The position numbers and the translations under genes are program-made. The notes under the pieces are model-generated. The model searched no databases. It was not told the DNA's origin and saw only the letters and a program-made list of their open reading frames with translations. From VGBV01 sp963813725 (GTDB taxonomy: Bacteria; Actinomycetota; Thermoleophilia; Solirubrobacterales; 70-9): a DNA stretch of 64,000 nt. How positions within the stretch are numbered: the stretch's first letter is position 1; the number at the start of each line of letters is the position of its first letter. The DNA is taken from positions 124,001 through 188,000 of the forward strand of contig CAWFAI010000008.1 of assembly GCA_963813725.1 (NCBI GenBank). Reading direction: 5' to 3'. This document shows positions 33,748 to 41,612 of this stretch, piece by piece.

Positions 33748-34730
33748 GCCCGAACGGAGCGCAGGGCCGGCAGCACCCGCTCGCCATAGACGCGGATCGC
33801 CTCCATGGGAGCCGCGCCCGAGACGTTCATCAGCGCCATCACGGTGGCCCCGAGGCCCTCGGCCTGGCGCACCCGCTCGACGTGCACCTCGGGGTCGGAG
33901 GAGATGATCACGGCCTCCTTCAGCTCCTCGTCGGAGACCTCGTTCTTCGCGTGCTCCTGCATGTCGCCGGGGTCGTGCCAGTCGTCTGTGAAGAACTCGG
34001 GCGGCTGGGCGCCCTTCCAGACGCGGGCGCCCTCGAGCGCCTCGTCGTCGTCGGGGGCCCATGAGAACTGCGCCTGCAGCACGATCTCGCCCGGCTCGCG
34101 CCCGGCGTCCTCGCAGGCAGCCCGGTAGGCGTCGATCACGTCCGGGGCCTGGGCGGGATCGGCGAGCGTCCAGAGCCCGTCGCCGTGGCGGGCCGCGACG
34201 CCCGCGGCCTTCGGCCCGAACGCCGAGACGTAGATCGGCGGCCGTCGCCCGGGATGGGTGTGCAGCACGGCCCCGTCGGTCTTCCAGTGGTCGCCCTCGA
34301 AATCGACCCGCTCGCCGGCGAGCAGCTTGGTGATGATCTGCAGCGACTCCTCCATGCGCTCGACCTGCTCCGCGGGATCGGGCCAGTCGGCGCCCAGGGG
34401 CGACTCGTTCAGCGACTCGCCCGAGCCCACGCCCAGGTAGGGGCGGCCCGGAAACAGCTCCTCCAGCGTGGCCCAGGCCTGCGCGATCAGGACCGGGTGG
34501 TAGCGGGGCCCGGGGGGCGTGACGGCGGTTCCGAGCGGAATCCTGCGCGTGGCCTGGCCCACGGCGCCGAGCCAGACCCAGGCGTGACCCGACTCCCCGC
34601 CCTCCCACCAGGGCTGCAGATGGTCCGAGCAGGCGATGCCCTCGAAGCCGGAGTCCTCGGCCTCGACCGCCTGCTCCAGCAGGCGGCTGGGCGCGAACTG
34701 CTCGTGGGCGGCTCCGAGGAAGTAGCGCAT
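33744..34730 (-). CDS. F420-dependent LLM oxidoreductase, FGD-like
   Basis: 328-residue TIM-barrel enzyme of the luciferase-like family using the deazaflavin F420. The N-terminus (AHEQFAPSRLLEQAVEAE, ACSDHLQPW) and YLGVGSGESLNESPLG match F420-dependent glucose-6-phosphate dehydrogenase, with GTAVTPPGPRYHPVLIAQ and ARHGDGLWTL. The middle is less conserved, so the substrate may be another sugar phosphate or alcohol. F420 use is itself a hint of actinobacterial origin. ATG 34730. It is convergent with thiY with a four-base overlap. Confidence 0.85.
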   Translation of the reverse strand: MRYFLGAAHEQFAPSRLLEQAVEAEDSGFEGIACSDHLQPWWEGGESGHAWVWLGAVGQATRRIPLGTAVTPPGPRYHPVLIAQAWATLEELFPGRPYLGVGSGESLNESPLGADWPDPAEQVERMEESLQIITKLLAGERVDFEGDHWKTDGAVLHTHPGRRPPIYVSAFGPKAAGVAARHGDGLWTLADPAQAPDVIDAYRAACEDAGREPGEIVLQAQFSWAPDDDEALEGARVWKGAQPPEFFTDDWHDPGDMQEHAKNEVSDEELKEAVIISSDPEVHVERVRQAEGLGATVMALMNVSGAAPMEAIRVYGERVLPALRSVRA

Positions 34731-34796
34731 CGCCCATCGGGTACCCGGACCGCTACGGCCCTAACCGCGACCCCGCCGGCACCCGAGGCAACGTCG

Positions 34797-35762
34797 CTAG
34801 GCCGCGAGCCGGCCTGGGGCAAGCGGCAGCGGCGGGCCCTGGCTGACCTTCTTGCCGTGGCCGGCCAGCGCGAAGCTGCCGGCCAGCGCCCGGAAGGGCC
34901 GGTAGGGCTCGAAATAGTCCTCGACCTCCTCGGGGGTGGCGCGGCGGCCCAGTCCCGCGAGGTGGCCGACCAGCTTCACGTATGCCAGGTCGCCGGCCGG
35001 GAGGGAGTCGGGGTCGCCGCGGCCGTAGTGGCCCAGGCACTGCAGCGTCCAGGGGCCGATCTCGCGTATCGCGAGCAGGCGCTTGTCCGAGGCCGGGTCG
35101 TCCAGGTCGGCGCGGCCGGCGGCGACCTCGCGCGCGCACTTCACCAGCGCCAGCGAGCGCGCCTCGGTCAGGTCCATCGCGACCAGCTCCGCCGGGGCCC
35201 GGCCGGCGATCAGCTCCGGGGACGGCACGTCCATCAGTGGGCGCTGCGAGGGACGGCCGGGCGCCGCCTTCGGCCCCCAGCGGCGCACGATGCGGCGCTG
35301 GATGGCCGCGGCGCGCGAGGACTCGATCAGCTGCTCGGTGATGGCCCAGGCCAGCGCCTCCCAGGGCCAGGGCCGCCGCCGCGGACGAGCCCAGGGTCGC
35401 CGGTGGATGGCGGCGCCGATCAGCGGGTCGCGCTTGAAGGCGCTGAAGAACTCGCCCATGTCGTCGTCCAGGCCCAGCGCGAACCGCATGCGCCCGATCG
35501 CGACCTCCAGCTCGGGTTCGCCGGCATGCCGGCACTCGAAGGAGTCGTCGTGGTGGCTCGCCAGGCGCGGCTCCAGCGCCTCGGCCCTGATGCGGACGCC
35601 TTCGCGCGCGTGCCAGCAGCGGAGCCGGACCGGGCAGGCGCCGACGTGCAGCATCCGCTCCAGGATCCCCTCGCGCATCCTCGTCACCCCGTCCCCGCCC
35701 ATCCTGCGCGGCAGGCGCACCGGGTAGCGGGGCCGCACCTCGACCTCGATGACCTCCCCCAC
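34797..35762 (-). CDS. DNA-3-methyladenine glycosylase II (AlkA-like)
   Basis: 321-residue base-excision repair enzyme. The N-terminal 110 residues form an AlkA-N-like beta domain (EVRPRYPVRLPRR). The helix-hairpin-helix-GPD core follows: WEALAWAITEQLIES, LLAIREIGPWTLQCLGHYG (the HhH) and DSLPAGDLAYVKLVGHL, which supplies the catalytic aspartate. No FeS cluster cysteines follow. It removes alkylated bases from DNA. The start is taken as GTG 35762; a longer in-frame reading has no better site. Confidence 0.82.
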   Translation of the reverse strand: MGEVIEVEVRPRYPVRLPRRMGGDGVTRMREGILERMLHVGACPVRLRCWHAREGVRIRAEALEPRLASHHDDSFECRHAGEPELEVAIGRMRFALGLDDDMGEFFSAFKRDPLIGAAIHRRPWARPRRRPWPWEALAWAITEQLIESSRAAAIQRRIVRRWGPKAAPGRPSQRPLMDVPSPELIAGRAPAELVAMDLTEARSLALVKCAREVAAGRADLDDPASDKRLLAIREIGPWTLQCLGHYGRGDPDSLPAGDLAYVKLVGHLAGLGRRATPEEVEDYFEPYRPFRALAGSFALAGHGKKVSQGPPLPLAPGRLAA

Positions 35763-35770
35763 CGGGGCCG

Positions 35771-36050
35771 CTAGCGCCCGAGGACGTGCACGTCGACCAG
35801 GAAGGAGCGCCGGGCGACGACTCGCTCCCGCCGCCGGAACAGGCCGCGGCGAGGCGGGCGTCGCACGCTGCGCGCCCTGGCCACCGCGATCGCGACGGCG
35901 CCGGCCGCGGCGCCGGCCGTGGCGGCCACCGCCGAGCGGCCCGAACTCGTGCCCCCAGAGCTGGATCGTCCCGGCGGGCCGTTGCGCCGGCACTGGCCGG
36001 ACCGGCTCGGCCTCGACGATGACGTCATTCGCGGGGATGGGCTGCTCCAT
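35771..36050 (-). CDS. Small single-pass membrane protein, frameshifted
   Basis: About 92 residues once repaired. The first phase from ATG 36050 encodes ANDVIVEAEPVRPVPAQ and IQLWGHEFG. The second, after the GGG run at about 35940-35942, encodes a membrane segment (SAVAATAGAAAGAVAIAVA) and a basic tail (PPRRGLFRRRERVV, then SFLVDVHVLGR). Deleting one G joins them. The segments each make sense only together, so this is one gene. Function unknown. It lies 8 bases upstream of the AlkA-like gene. Confidence 0.6.
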
Positions 36051-36107
36051 GTCGACGCATCCTAGATACCCGTGAAGACACCGGGATAGACCCCGAGCGA
36101 GCGCGGG

Positions 36108-37256
36108 CTAGATCGACTTCTCGAAGAGGCGGTACCGCTTGACCACGGTCCCCCCCATCCCCTCCATCGCCCGGTTCATCGGCTCGTTCACCTCGAGGAT
36201 CCAGCCGGTGTCGCCGCCCGAGACACCGACCTCGGCCGCCGTCTCGATGTGGCGCACGTAGAAGCGCGCCGCGATGCCCGTGTGCTGGTACTCCGGCTTC
36301 ACCCCAAGGGCGAACACCCGCACGCGGTCGATCTTGCGCCGGCCCGTGAGGAACCGCAGCCAGCCGAAGGGCAGCAGGCGGCCGTTCATGCGCTTGGTCA
36401 CCTGATTGATGTCGGGAAGGGTCAGGGCCGCGCCCAGGGTCTCGCCGTCGCGCTCGGCGATGAAGGCCCAGCGGGGGTCGAGCACCTGCTTCAGGTTCTT
36501 GGCCTGAAACGCGACCTCCTCGTCGTCGACCGGGACGAAGCCCCAGTTCTCGTCCCAGGCCGCGTTGTAGACCTCCATGAAGCGCCCGATCTCGGCCTCG
36601 AGGTCGCGCTTGTTCATGTTGCGGACGGTGATCCCGTGCTCGGACTCGACCTTGTCGGCGACCTCGTGGATCGCATCGGCGAAGCGGTCGCCCTGCTTCA
36701 GCTCGCCCATGTCGAGGTTCCACATCAGCAGGTCCATCGCCTTGCCGTAGCCGAGCTCGGAGATTCGCTCGCTGTAATAGGGCGGGTGCCAGGGTTGCAG
36801 GATCAGCGGGTGGCGGTCATAGCCCTCGATCAGCAGGCCGCACTCGTCGTTGGTGGTGAAGTCCATCGGCCCGACCAGGCGCTCGCGCCCCCGATCGCGG
36901 GCCCAGGTCTCGGCGGCCGCGAACAGAGCGGCGAAGACCTCCGGGTCATCCTCGGCCTCGATGAAGCCGAACTGGGCGTCCTTGCCGCCCTGATGCTCGT
37001 CCCAGCGCTCGTCTATCTGGACGCTGATGCGGCCCACGGGCTCGCCATCGCGCCAGGCGAGCAGCAGCTCCACCTCGGCACGCCCGAAGAAGGGGTTCTT
37101 GGAGCGGTCGAGGAACTGCCTGCGCTCCATCAGGAGCGGTGGAACCCAGGGGGTCCCCTCGTGCAGCCGGAAGGGGAGCTTGATGAAGCCGGTCAGTTCC
37201 CCCTTGCCCTGCACGGGCCTTACCTCCACCGCTGCGGACCCGCGATCGGCACCCAT
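36108..37256 (-). CDS. Long GNAT-family acyltransferase, candidate ceramide-synthase-like
   Basis: 382-residue member of a long GNAT-like family often labelled dATP pyrophosphohydrolase or hypothetical. Family landmarks are WVPPLLMERRQFLDRSKNPFF (about 37-57), LLAWRDGEPVGRISVQID, FGFIEAEDDPEVFAALF, GPMDFTTNDECGLLIEGYD, PPYYSERISELGYGKAMDLL and the acetyl-CoA loop FALGVKPEYQHTGIAARFY. The gene is divergent from a serine-palmitoyltransferase-like gene, with only 30 bases between the starts. A GNAT-type N-acyltransferase is the ceramide synthase of Caulobacter and lies near its spt gene, so this pair could carry out the first and N-acylation steps of sphingolipid synthesis. That function is inferred from context. 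Confidence 0.75.
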   Translation of the reverse strand: MGADRGSAAVEVRPVQGKGELTGFIKLPFRLHEGTPWVPPLLMERRQFLDRSKNPFFGRAEVELLLAWRDGEPVGRISVQIDERWDEHQGGKDAQFGFIEAEDDPEVFAALFAAAETWARDRGRERLVGPMDFTTNDECGLLIEGYDRHPLILQPWHPPYYSERISELGYGKAMDLLMWNLDMGELKQGDRFADAIHEVADKVESEHGITVRNMNKRDLEAEIGRFMEVYNAAWDENWGFVPVDDEEVAFQAKNLKQVLDPRWAFIAERDGETLGAALTLPDINQVTKRMNGRLLPFGWLRFLTGRRKIDRVRVFALGVKPEYQHTGIAARFYVRHIETAAEVGVSGGDTGWILEVNEPMNRAMEGMGGTVVKRYRLFEKSI

Positions 37257-37286
37257 CGCCAGCACGCTAGTGGAACACTTCGGGCA

Positions 37287-38543
37287 ATGGAATCGTCGAC
37301 CCGGACGCCGCTCGACGTCTTCGCCAAGATCCCCAAGCACGAGCGCGCCGAGCAGCTGGCCGCCGCCAAGGAGCAGGACGTGCTGCCCTACTTTCGCCTG
37401 CTGGAGTCCCAGGCGGGGCCCGTCGTGGAGATGGAGGGGCGCGAGACCATCATGCTCGGCTCCAACAACTACCTGGGCCTCACGGGGGACGAGCGCGTGA
37501 AGCAGGCCGCTCGCGACGCCCTGCAGCGCTACGGGACGGGGGTCACGGGCTCGCGCCTGCTGAACGGGACCACGCCGCTGCACATCGACCTGGAGCGCGA
37601 GCTGGCCGAGCTGATGGGCACCGAGGACACGGTGGTGTTCACAACGGGCTACCAGTCGAACCTGGGCGCGATCAGCGCCGTGCTGGAGCCGGGCGACACC
37701 GTCATCTGCGACTCGGGCGACCACGCCTCGATCCTGGACGGCTGCAAGCTCTCGGGCGCGCGGCTGCGGCCGTTCCGCCACAACCGGATGGACAAGCTGG
37801 AGTCGATGCTGAAGCGGGCCCGCGACGACGAGAGCCCGGCCCTGGTCGTGGTGGACGGAGTGTTCTCGATGGAGGGCGACGTCTGCGACCTGCCGCCGAT
37901 CGTCGAGCTGTGCCAGGCCCATGGGGCGCGGCTGATGGTGGACGAGGCCCACGGCGTCGGCGTCCTGGGCGAGAAGGGGGCGGGCGCCTGTGAGCTCTTC
38001 GGCCTGGAGGACCAGGTGGACCTGCGGATGGGGACCTTCTCCAAGAGCCTCGCCTCGTGCGGCGGCTTCATCGCCGCGAGCGCGGAGGTCTGCGAGTTCC
38101 TGCGGATCACCGCCCGCTCCTTCATCTTCAGCGCCTCCGCGGTCCCCGCAGCCACCGGAGCGGCGCTGGGGGCGCTGCGGGTGATGCGCGCCGAGGGCTC
38201 GGCGCTGTTCGAGAAGCTGCTCGGCAACGCGCGATACCTGCGCCAGGGTTTCAGGGACCTTGGGCTGACGGTGGTTGAGCCGGGGACCCTGCCGGACGGG
38301 CGGGAGGCGACGACTCCGGTGGTGCCGGTGATCGTGGGCGAGGACTGGCAGGCCGTGTTGCTGTGGAAGTCGCTGTTCGACGCCGGCGTCTACACCAACG
38401 TCGCCCTGCATCCGGCGGTGCCGCCGGGGGGCGCGCTGCTGCGAACCAGCCTGATGGCAACCCACGAGCGCGAGCATCTGGACCGGGCCCTGGGCGTTTT
38501 CGAGGCGATCATCCGGGACTACCCGGAGCTGCCTCGGACCTGA
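37287..38543 (+). CDS. Alpha-oxoamine synthase, serine palmitoyltransferase-like
   Basis: 418-residue PLP enzyme that would condense serine with an acyl-CoA or acyl-ACP, releasing CO2. PLP lysine is in GTFSKSLAS (about 249-257), PLP-contact aspartate and histidine in VDEAHGVGVLG and DSGDHASILDG. MLGSNNYLGLTGD and YGTGVTGSRLLNGTT are family hallmarks. KBL and BioF share the fold, but the C-terminal LFDAGVYTNVALHPAVP and LLRTSLMATHE resemble serine palmitoyltransferases, and no biotin or threonine-degradation gene is near. ATG 37287. It is divergent from the GNAT gene at 36108-37256. A palindrome just after the stop may end transcription. Confidence 0.83.
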   Translation: MESSTRTPLDVFAKIPKHERAEQLAAAKEQDVLPYFRLLESQAGPVVEMEGRETIMLGSNNYLGLTGDERVKQAARDALQRYGTGVTGSRLLNGTTPLHIDLERELAELMGTEDTVVFTTGYQSNLGAISAVLEPGDTVICDSGDHASILDGCKLSGARLRPFRHNRMDKLESMLKRARDDESPALVVVDGVFSMEGDVCDLPPIVELCQAHGARLMVDEAHGVGVLGEKGAGACELFGLEDQVDLRMGTFSKSLASCGGFIAASAEVCEFLRITARSFIFSASAVPAATGAALGALRVMRAEGSALFEKLLGNARYLRQGFRDLGLTVVEPGTLPDGREATTPVVPVIVGEDWQAVLLWKSLFDAGVYTNVALHPAVPPGGALLRTSLMATHEREHLDRALGVFEAIIRDYPELPRT

Positions 38544-38545
38544 AA

Positions 38546-38561
38546 TCGGACGGTCGTCCGA
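38546..38561. promoter_or_regulatory. Palindrome after the SPT-like gene
   Basis: TCGGACG-GT-CGTCCGA is a 7-bp inverted repeat with a 2-base centre, 2 bases after the stop codon. The loop is too small for a good terminator, so it could equally be a protein-binding site. Listed as uncertain. Confidence 0.3.
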
Positions 38562-38611
38562 CCCCGAAACGAAAAGGCTGCTCTTAGCGAACAGTCCGCG
38601 GTCGAGGGGCC

Positions 38612-38639
38612 TTGACCGTCCGGCGCCGACACGTATAAG
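38612..38639 (+). promoter_or_regulatory. Sigma-70-type promoter for the mIHF-like gene
   Basis: TTGACC (38612-38617) and TATAAG (38634-38639) with a 16-base spacer match the housekeeping sigma consensus well, which is rare in this GC-rich sequence. Transcription would start near 38646 and leave a leader of about 145 bases before the mIHF-like ATG at 38792, consistent with high, possibly growth-regulated expression. Confidence 0.65.
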
Positions 38640-38710
38640 TTTCGCCCGTCGCGCGCACCGCACCCGGGGCAGGGAGCGGACGGAGATTCGGAGAGAGCCG
38701 TCCCTTCCCC

Positions 38711-38733
38711 CGGTCCACTCAAAAGAGGGACCG
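38711..38733 (+). promoter_or_regulatory. Leader hairpin upstream of the mIHF-like gene
   Basis: CGGTCC-A-CTC-AAAA-GAG-GGACCG forms nine pairs around an AAAA loop with one bulged A. It lies midway in the predicted leader, 58 bases before the ATG. There is no T-tract after it, so it is more likely a stability or translation element than a terminator. Confidence 0.45.
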
Positions 38734-38791
38734 CTGGGGGCGTAGCCGACCACAACGAAGCCCCGCCAAAACGCCTACACGGGAGGATTGA

Positions 38792-39229
38792 ATGCCTGCA
38801 ACGACGATCGCCCCTGCTCTGAACCCGACCGCGCCCGCCGGGGCTCCCCAGCGGATGACCTCGCCTCCCGAGGATCGACCTTCGCAGACCGAGAACGACT
38901 CGCGCATCGAGGGGCGCGTCGTCGTCCTGCCCCAGCACATGCGGGCCCTCGCCAGGGCGAACGAGGTCCGCCTCGCCAGGGCACAGCTGAAGCGGGAGGT
39001 CGGGGCCGGCAAGCGCGGCATCATCGCGGTGATCCGCGAGTGCCCCTGGGAGGCCGAGAGCATGAGCGTCAGCGAGCTGCTCTGCAGCCAACGCCGCTGG
39101 GGCAGGGCCCGCTCCCGCAAGCTGATCAACTCGCTGCACATCAACGAAAGCAAGCGGCTGGGGACGTTCACCCAGCGCCAGCGGGACCTGCTCGCGGACG
39201 CCCTCGTGCAGCGGGGCGCGACGGCCTGA
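38792..39229 (+). CDS. Actinobacterial integration host factor (mIHF)-like nucleoid protein
   Basis: 145-residue DNA-binding protein. The last 95 residues match the mIHF fold: a long helix with ARANEVRLARAQLKREVGAG, then VIRECPWEAESMSVSELLCS, RRWGRARSRKLINSLHIN (helix-turn-helix) and KRLGTFTQRQRDLLADAL. mIHF shapes the nucleoid and is essential in mycobacteria. The first 45 residues are an unusual Pro/Ala/Ser-rich extension (NPTAPAGAPQRMTSPPEDRP) not needed for the fold. ATG 38792 is preceded by GGGAGGATTGA. The gene has its own promoter (38612-38639) and a leader hairpin. Confidence 0.82.
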   Translation: MPATTIAPALNPTAPAGAPQRMTSPPEDRPSQTENDSRIEGRVVVLPQHMRALARANEVRLARAQLKREVGAGKRGIIAVIRECPWEAESMSVSELLCSQRRWGRARSRKLINSLHINESKRLGTFTQRQRDLLADALVQRGATA

Positions 39230-39230
39230 G

Positions 39231-39626
39231 CTAGGGCGAGGTCAGGGGCAGCGGGCTGGACCCGGACAGGGCCAGGAACCAGACCGCCACCCCGACCGCG
39301 GCCAGCGCGGCCGTGACCACCAGCATCACCTCGAGCGGCGAGCTGTCCGCGACCGGAAGGCCGCGGGCAGCTCGCGACTCGTGGTGGACCCGGTCGAGCC
39401 ACGACAGCATCGGCGCGACCACCGCGATCGTGGCCACGGCCCCGAGCATCATCAGCAGCAGCGCGGTCCCCAGCGGCATCGTCTCCTGCAGCCGTGACGC
39501 GATCCAGAGCCAGCCCAGCGGCACCCCGACCCACAGGAAGACGCAGCCGGCGGCCATCAGGCCCAGCAGCGCCGCCGAGGCCGGTGCCCCCATCAGCGCT
39601 CGGCGAAGCGGCCGCCCCCGGCTCAC
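39231..39626 (-). CDS. Three-helix membrane protein
   Basis: 131-residue integral membrane protein with three helices (about 14-42, 52-73 and 99-121) and a short soluble SWLDRVHHESRAARG loop. ATG 39626 overlaps the stop of the upstream membrane gene by four bases (ATGA), so both are made together. It is convergent with the mIHF-like gene, 1 base apart. No known family motif. Confidence 0.72.
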   Translation of the reverse strand: MSRGRPLRRALMGAPASAALLGLMAAGCVFLWVGVPLGWLWIASRLQETMPLGTALLLMMLGAVATIAVVAPMLSWLDRVHHESRAARGLPVADSSPLEVMLVVTAALAAVGVAVWFLALSGSSPLPLTSP

Positions 39627-40114
39627 GGCTTGACCTTGAACAGCGCTCCACCGGACCTGCGCCGGAAGGCGCCGGCGAACAGGTAGGAGGCGGCGCCGAA
39701 GGCGACGGCGCCGATGCCGGCGCAGACCAGCGGCGCCAGCCCGCTCAGCGCCGCCAGGCCGGCGACCGTGGCCACCCCGACCGCGCCCCCGAGCAGCAGG
39801 GTGTGCGAGCGATACCCCGAGAAGTGCTCGCGCGCCGAGAGCTCGAGGCCGGCGAGCGAGCCCAGCACCAGGCCCGCGCCCAGCATCACCGCGCCCTGCG
39901 GCGGGCCGGTGAAAAAGCCCGCCACCAGCAGCACCAGCGCGATCAGGACGACGATCTCCGAGAGCGGAAATGAGCCCCAGGGGGGCGCCGGGGGCCCGTC
40001 GGGCACCCCGCGGCGTCGGGGGGCGACGGCTCTGTGGCCGTCGTCGGCGACGACCGGGGACGGCTCGGCAGCAGGCCGCCGCCGCCTCTTGCGGCGCTTG
40101 CGCTTGGTCGCCAT
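39623..40114 (-). CDS. Membrane protein with a highly basic N-terminus
   Basis: 163-residue protein. The first 15 residues are almost all Lys/Arg, followed by a Pro-rich cytoplasmic linker and four hydrophobic segments (about 52-68, 75-92, 108-124 and 128-147). The basic start could bind nucleic acid or membrane phospholipid (inference). ATG 40114. Coupled by ATGA to the downstream membrane gene. Function unknown. Confidence 0.72.
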   Translation of the reverse strand: MATKRKRRKRRRRPAAEPSPVVADDGHRAVAPRRRGVPDGPPAPPWGSFPLSEIVVLIALVLLVAGFFTGPPQGAVMLGAGLVLGSLAGLELSAREHFSGYRSHTLLLGGAVGVATVAGLAALSGLAPLVCAGIGAVAFGAASYLFAGAFRRRSGGALFKVKP

Positions 40115-40130
40115 TCAGATGACCTCTAGC

Positions 40131-40685
40131 TCACCTTGGGGCCGCAAGCCCCGCGGCTAACGGGCAACCCGATGAGACGATCACCCGCCACCAGCCGATG
40201 ATCATCCCCAGCAGGCCCCAGCGGGGGCGCGAGTGCCAGTGCCGGCAGCCCGGTTCGCCGATGTCCTCGTTCGAGACCCGGACCCACTTGTGCGACTCGG
40301 GATCGGCGGTCATCTCCTCGATCAAAAGCCGGTTCTGCTCCTCGGCGTAGGCGTGATCGTGGAGCCGGCCACGCACGTCCCTGACCCGCGCCGCCAGCGA
40401 GTCGCGAAGGCGCTCCAGCTCGTTGACCGTGAGGATGCGGGGGCCGCCGCCGGGAGCGGGGACCCGGAAGTCGATGCCGGTGCGCGGAAAGGCCGACCCG
40501 AACAGCCGGCCCAGCTCTGCCTCCATCGCGGCGATCTGGCGCCGCAGGTCGGCCCTGGCGGCGCGCTCGTCGCTGTCGTAGAGGACGGTGCCGAGGCTCT
40601 CGGGCGGGACCGGGGGCACCCAGGAGCTCTGCTCGCGGGGCGCGGGCTGCACCTCCGAATCCACTGTCTCGAGCGCGCCGGGCAC
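40131..40685 (-). CDS. Hypothetical protein with C-terminal hydrophobic, Cys-flanked segment
   Basis: 184-residue protein. GTG 40685 is chosen because GGAGG lies 7 bases upstream. The N-terminal part is polar, about 55-130 are a long charged coiled-coil-like region (DERAARADLRRQIAAMEAEL and LERLRDSLAARVRDVRGRL), and the C-terminus reads CRHWHSRPRWGLLGMIIGWW and IVSSGCPL. The pair of cysteines around a hydrophobic, Trp-rich stretch suggests a membrane-associated hairpin. No family recognised. Confidence 0.65.
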   Translation of the reverse strand: MPGALETVDSEVQPAPREQSSWVPPVPPESLGTVLYDSDERAARADLRRQIAAMEAELGRLFGSAFPRTGIDFRVPAPGGGPRILTVNELERLRDSLAARVRDVRGRLHDHAYAEEQNRLLIEEMTADPESHKWVRVSNEDIGEPGCRHWHSRPRWGLLGMIIGWWRVIVSSGCPLAAGLAAPR

Positions 40686-40713
40686 TTCACCCTCCTCGAA
40701 TCGGGTGTCAATC

Positions 40714-41512
40714 TTACCGCCGAGAGCCACGCCTCCAGATCCACTTCGGCGGCGAGCCCGGCGAAGTCGCCACCGTCCCGCATCCCCTCCGCGACGGCGA
40801 CCATCGCGCGCGAGCGCCACCCAGGTGAGGCGGCCGCCGACGCTGACCCGCTCGCCCCGGCAGCGGCGACCTCGGCCATGAGTCAGCCCGCCTGAGCGCA
40901 GCACGTTGACGGGCGCGGACACCGCCTCGCAGATCGCTCGCACCTGCTCCAGCTGATCCAGCCGACGGCGCGTAGAGCACGTCCGCGCCGGCGGCCTCGT
41001 AGGCCTGCAGGCGCGCGATCGTGTCCTCGAGATCGGGATTGCCGCGGACGGGGTTCTCGGCCCGCCCGGTGAAGCGTGAACGGGAAGTCGAGCGCAGCCG
41101 CCGCCTCGGCCGCGGCGGCGATCCGCTCGGCCGCCTGTTCGAGGCCGTAGAGTCCGCCGCCGGAGGACCAGTCCTCGATCGAGCCGCCGACGGCACCCGC
41201 CTCAGCGACGCAGCTCGACCGCCCTCGCGGCCTGCTCGGGGGAGTCCCCGTAGCCGTTCTCCATGTCCACCGAGATCGGGACCTCGGTCGCCTCCGCGAG
41301 CTCGCGGTGTGCGCGACCACCTCGTCAAGCGTGACGTCCCCGTCGAGGCGCCCCAGCGTGAAGGCGAACCCGGAGCTGGTCGTCGCCAGCGCCTTGAACC
41401 CGAGCGCCGCCATCACCTTCGCCGTTCCGGCGTCCCACGGGTTCGGGATCAGGAACGGCTCACCCTCGTGCAGGGCCCTGAACGCGGCCCCCTTCTGCTC
41501 CTGCGTCGCCAT
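40714..41512 (-). pseudogene. PEP mutase / isocitrate-lyase-family enzyme with about eight frameshifts
   Basis: The phosphoenolpyruvate mutase-like (2-methylisocitrate-lyase superfamily) protein can be traced only by switching phase repeatedly. In order: FLIPNPWDAGTAKVMAALGF and FTLGRLDGDVTLDEVVAH; RELAEATEVPISVDMENGYG (Mg-binding); EAGAVGGSIEDWS; TGRAENPVRGNPDLEDTIAR and EAAGADVLYAP; DQLEQVRAICEAVSAPVNVL; MAEVAAAGAS; RVSVGGRLTWVAL; MVAVAEGMRDGGDFAGL ending in EAWLSR at 40714. Each piece keeps conserved residues, so function was recently intact. Either the gene is decaying or this stretch of consensus is poor. ATG 41512 has GGAGTG just before it. Typed as pseudogene because no single phase is usable. 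Confidence 0.75.
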
Positions 41513-41572
41513 CACTCCTCCTCGATCGGATTCCGGATCCTGCATTCTCGCGGGGCGCTGGGTGGCGCTTCT

Positions 41573-41589
41573 TGCACGCTATGCGTGCA
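41573..41589. promoter_or_regulatory. Perfect inverted repeat between the B3/B4 and PEP-mutase-like genes
   Basis: TGCACGC-TAT-GCGTGCA, flanked by GGCGC (41566-area) and GCGCC (41595-area), giving a longer imperfect hairpin. It lies 24 bases after the B3/B4 stop and about 60 bases before the PEP-mutase-like start, so it may terminate the former or be an operator for the latter. Confidence 0.45.
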
Positions 41590-41612
41590 TAAGGCGCCAA
41601 CTGCGGCCGCCC

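Noticed and set aside
36249..38543. A 764-codon plus-strand frame extending the SPT-like gene upstream
   Set aside because: The first 346 codons are antisense to the GNAT gene and have no domain character; the enzyme starts at ATG 37287.
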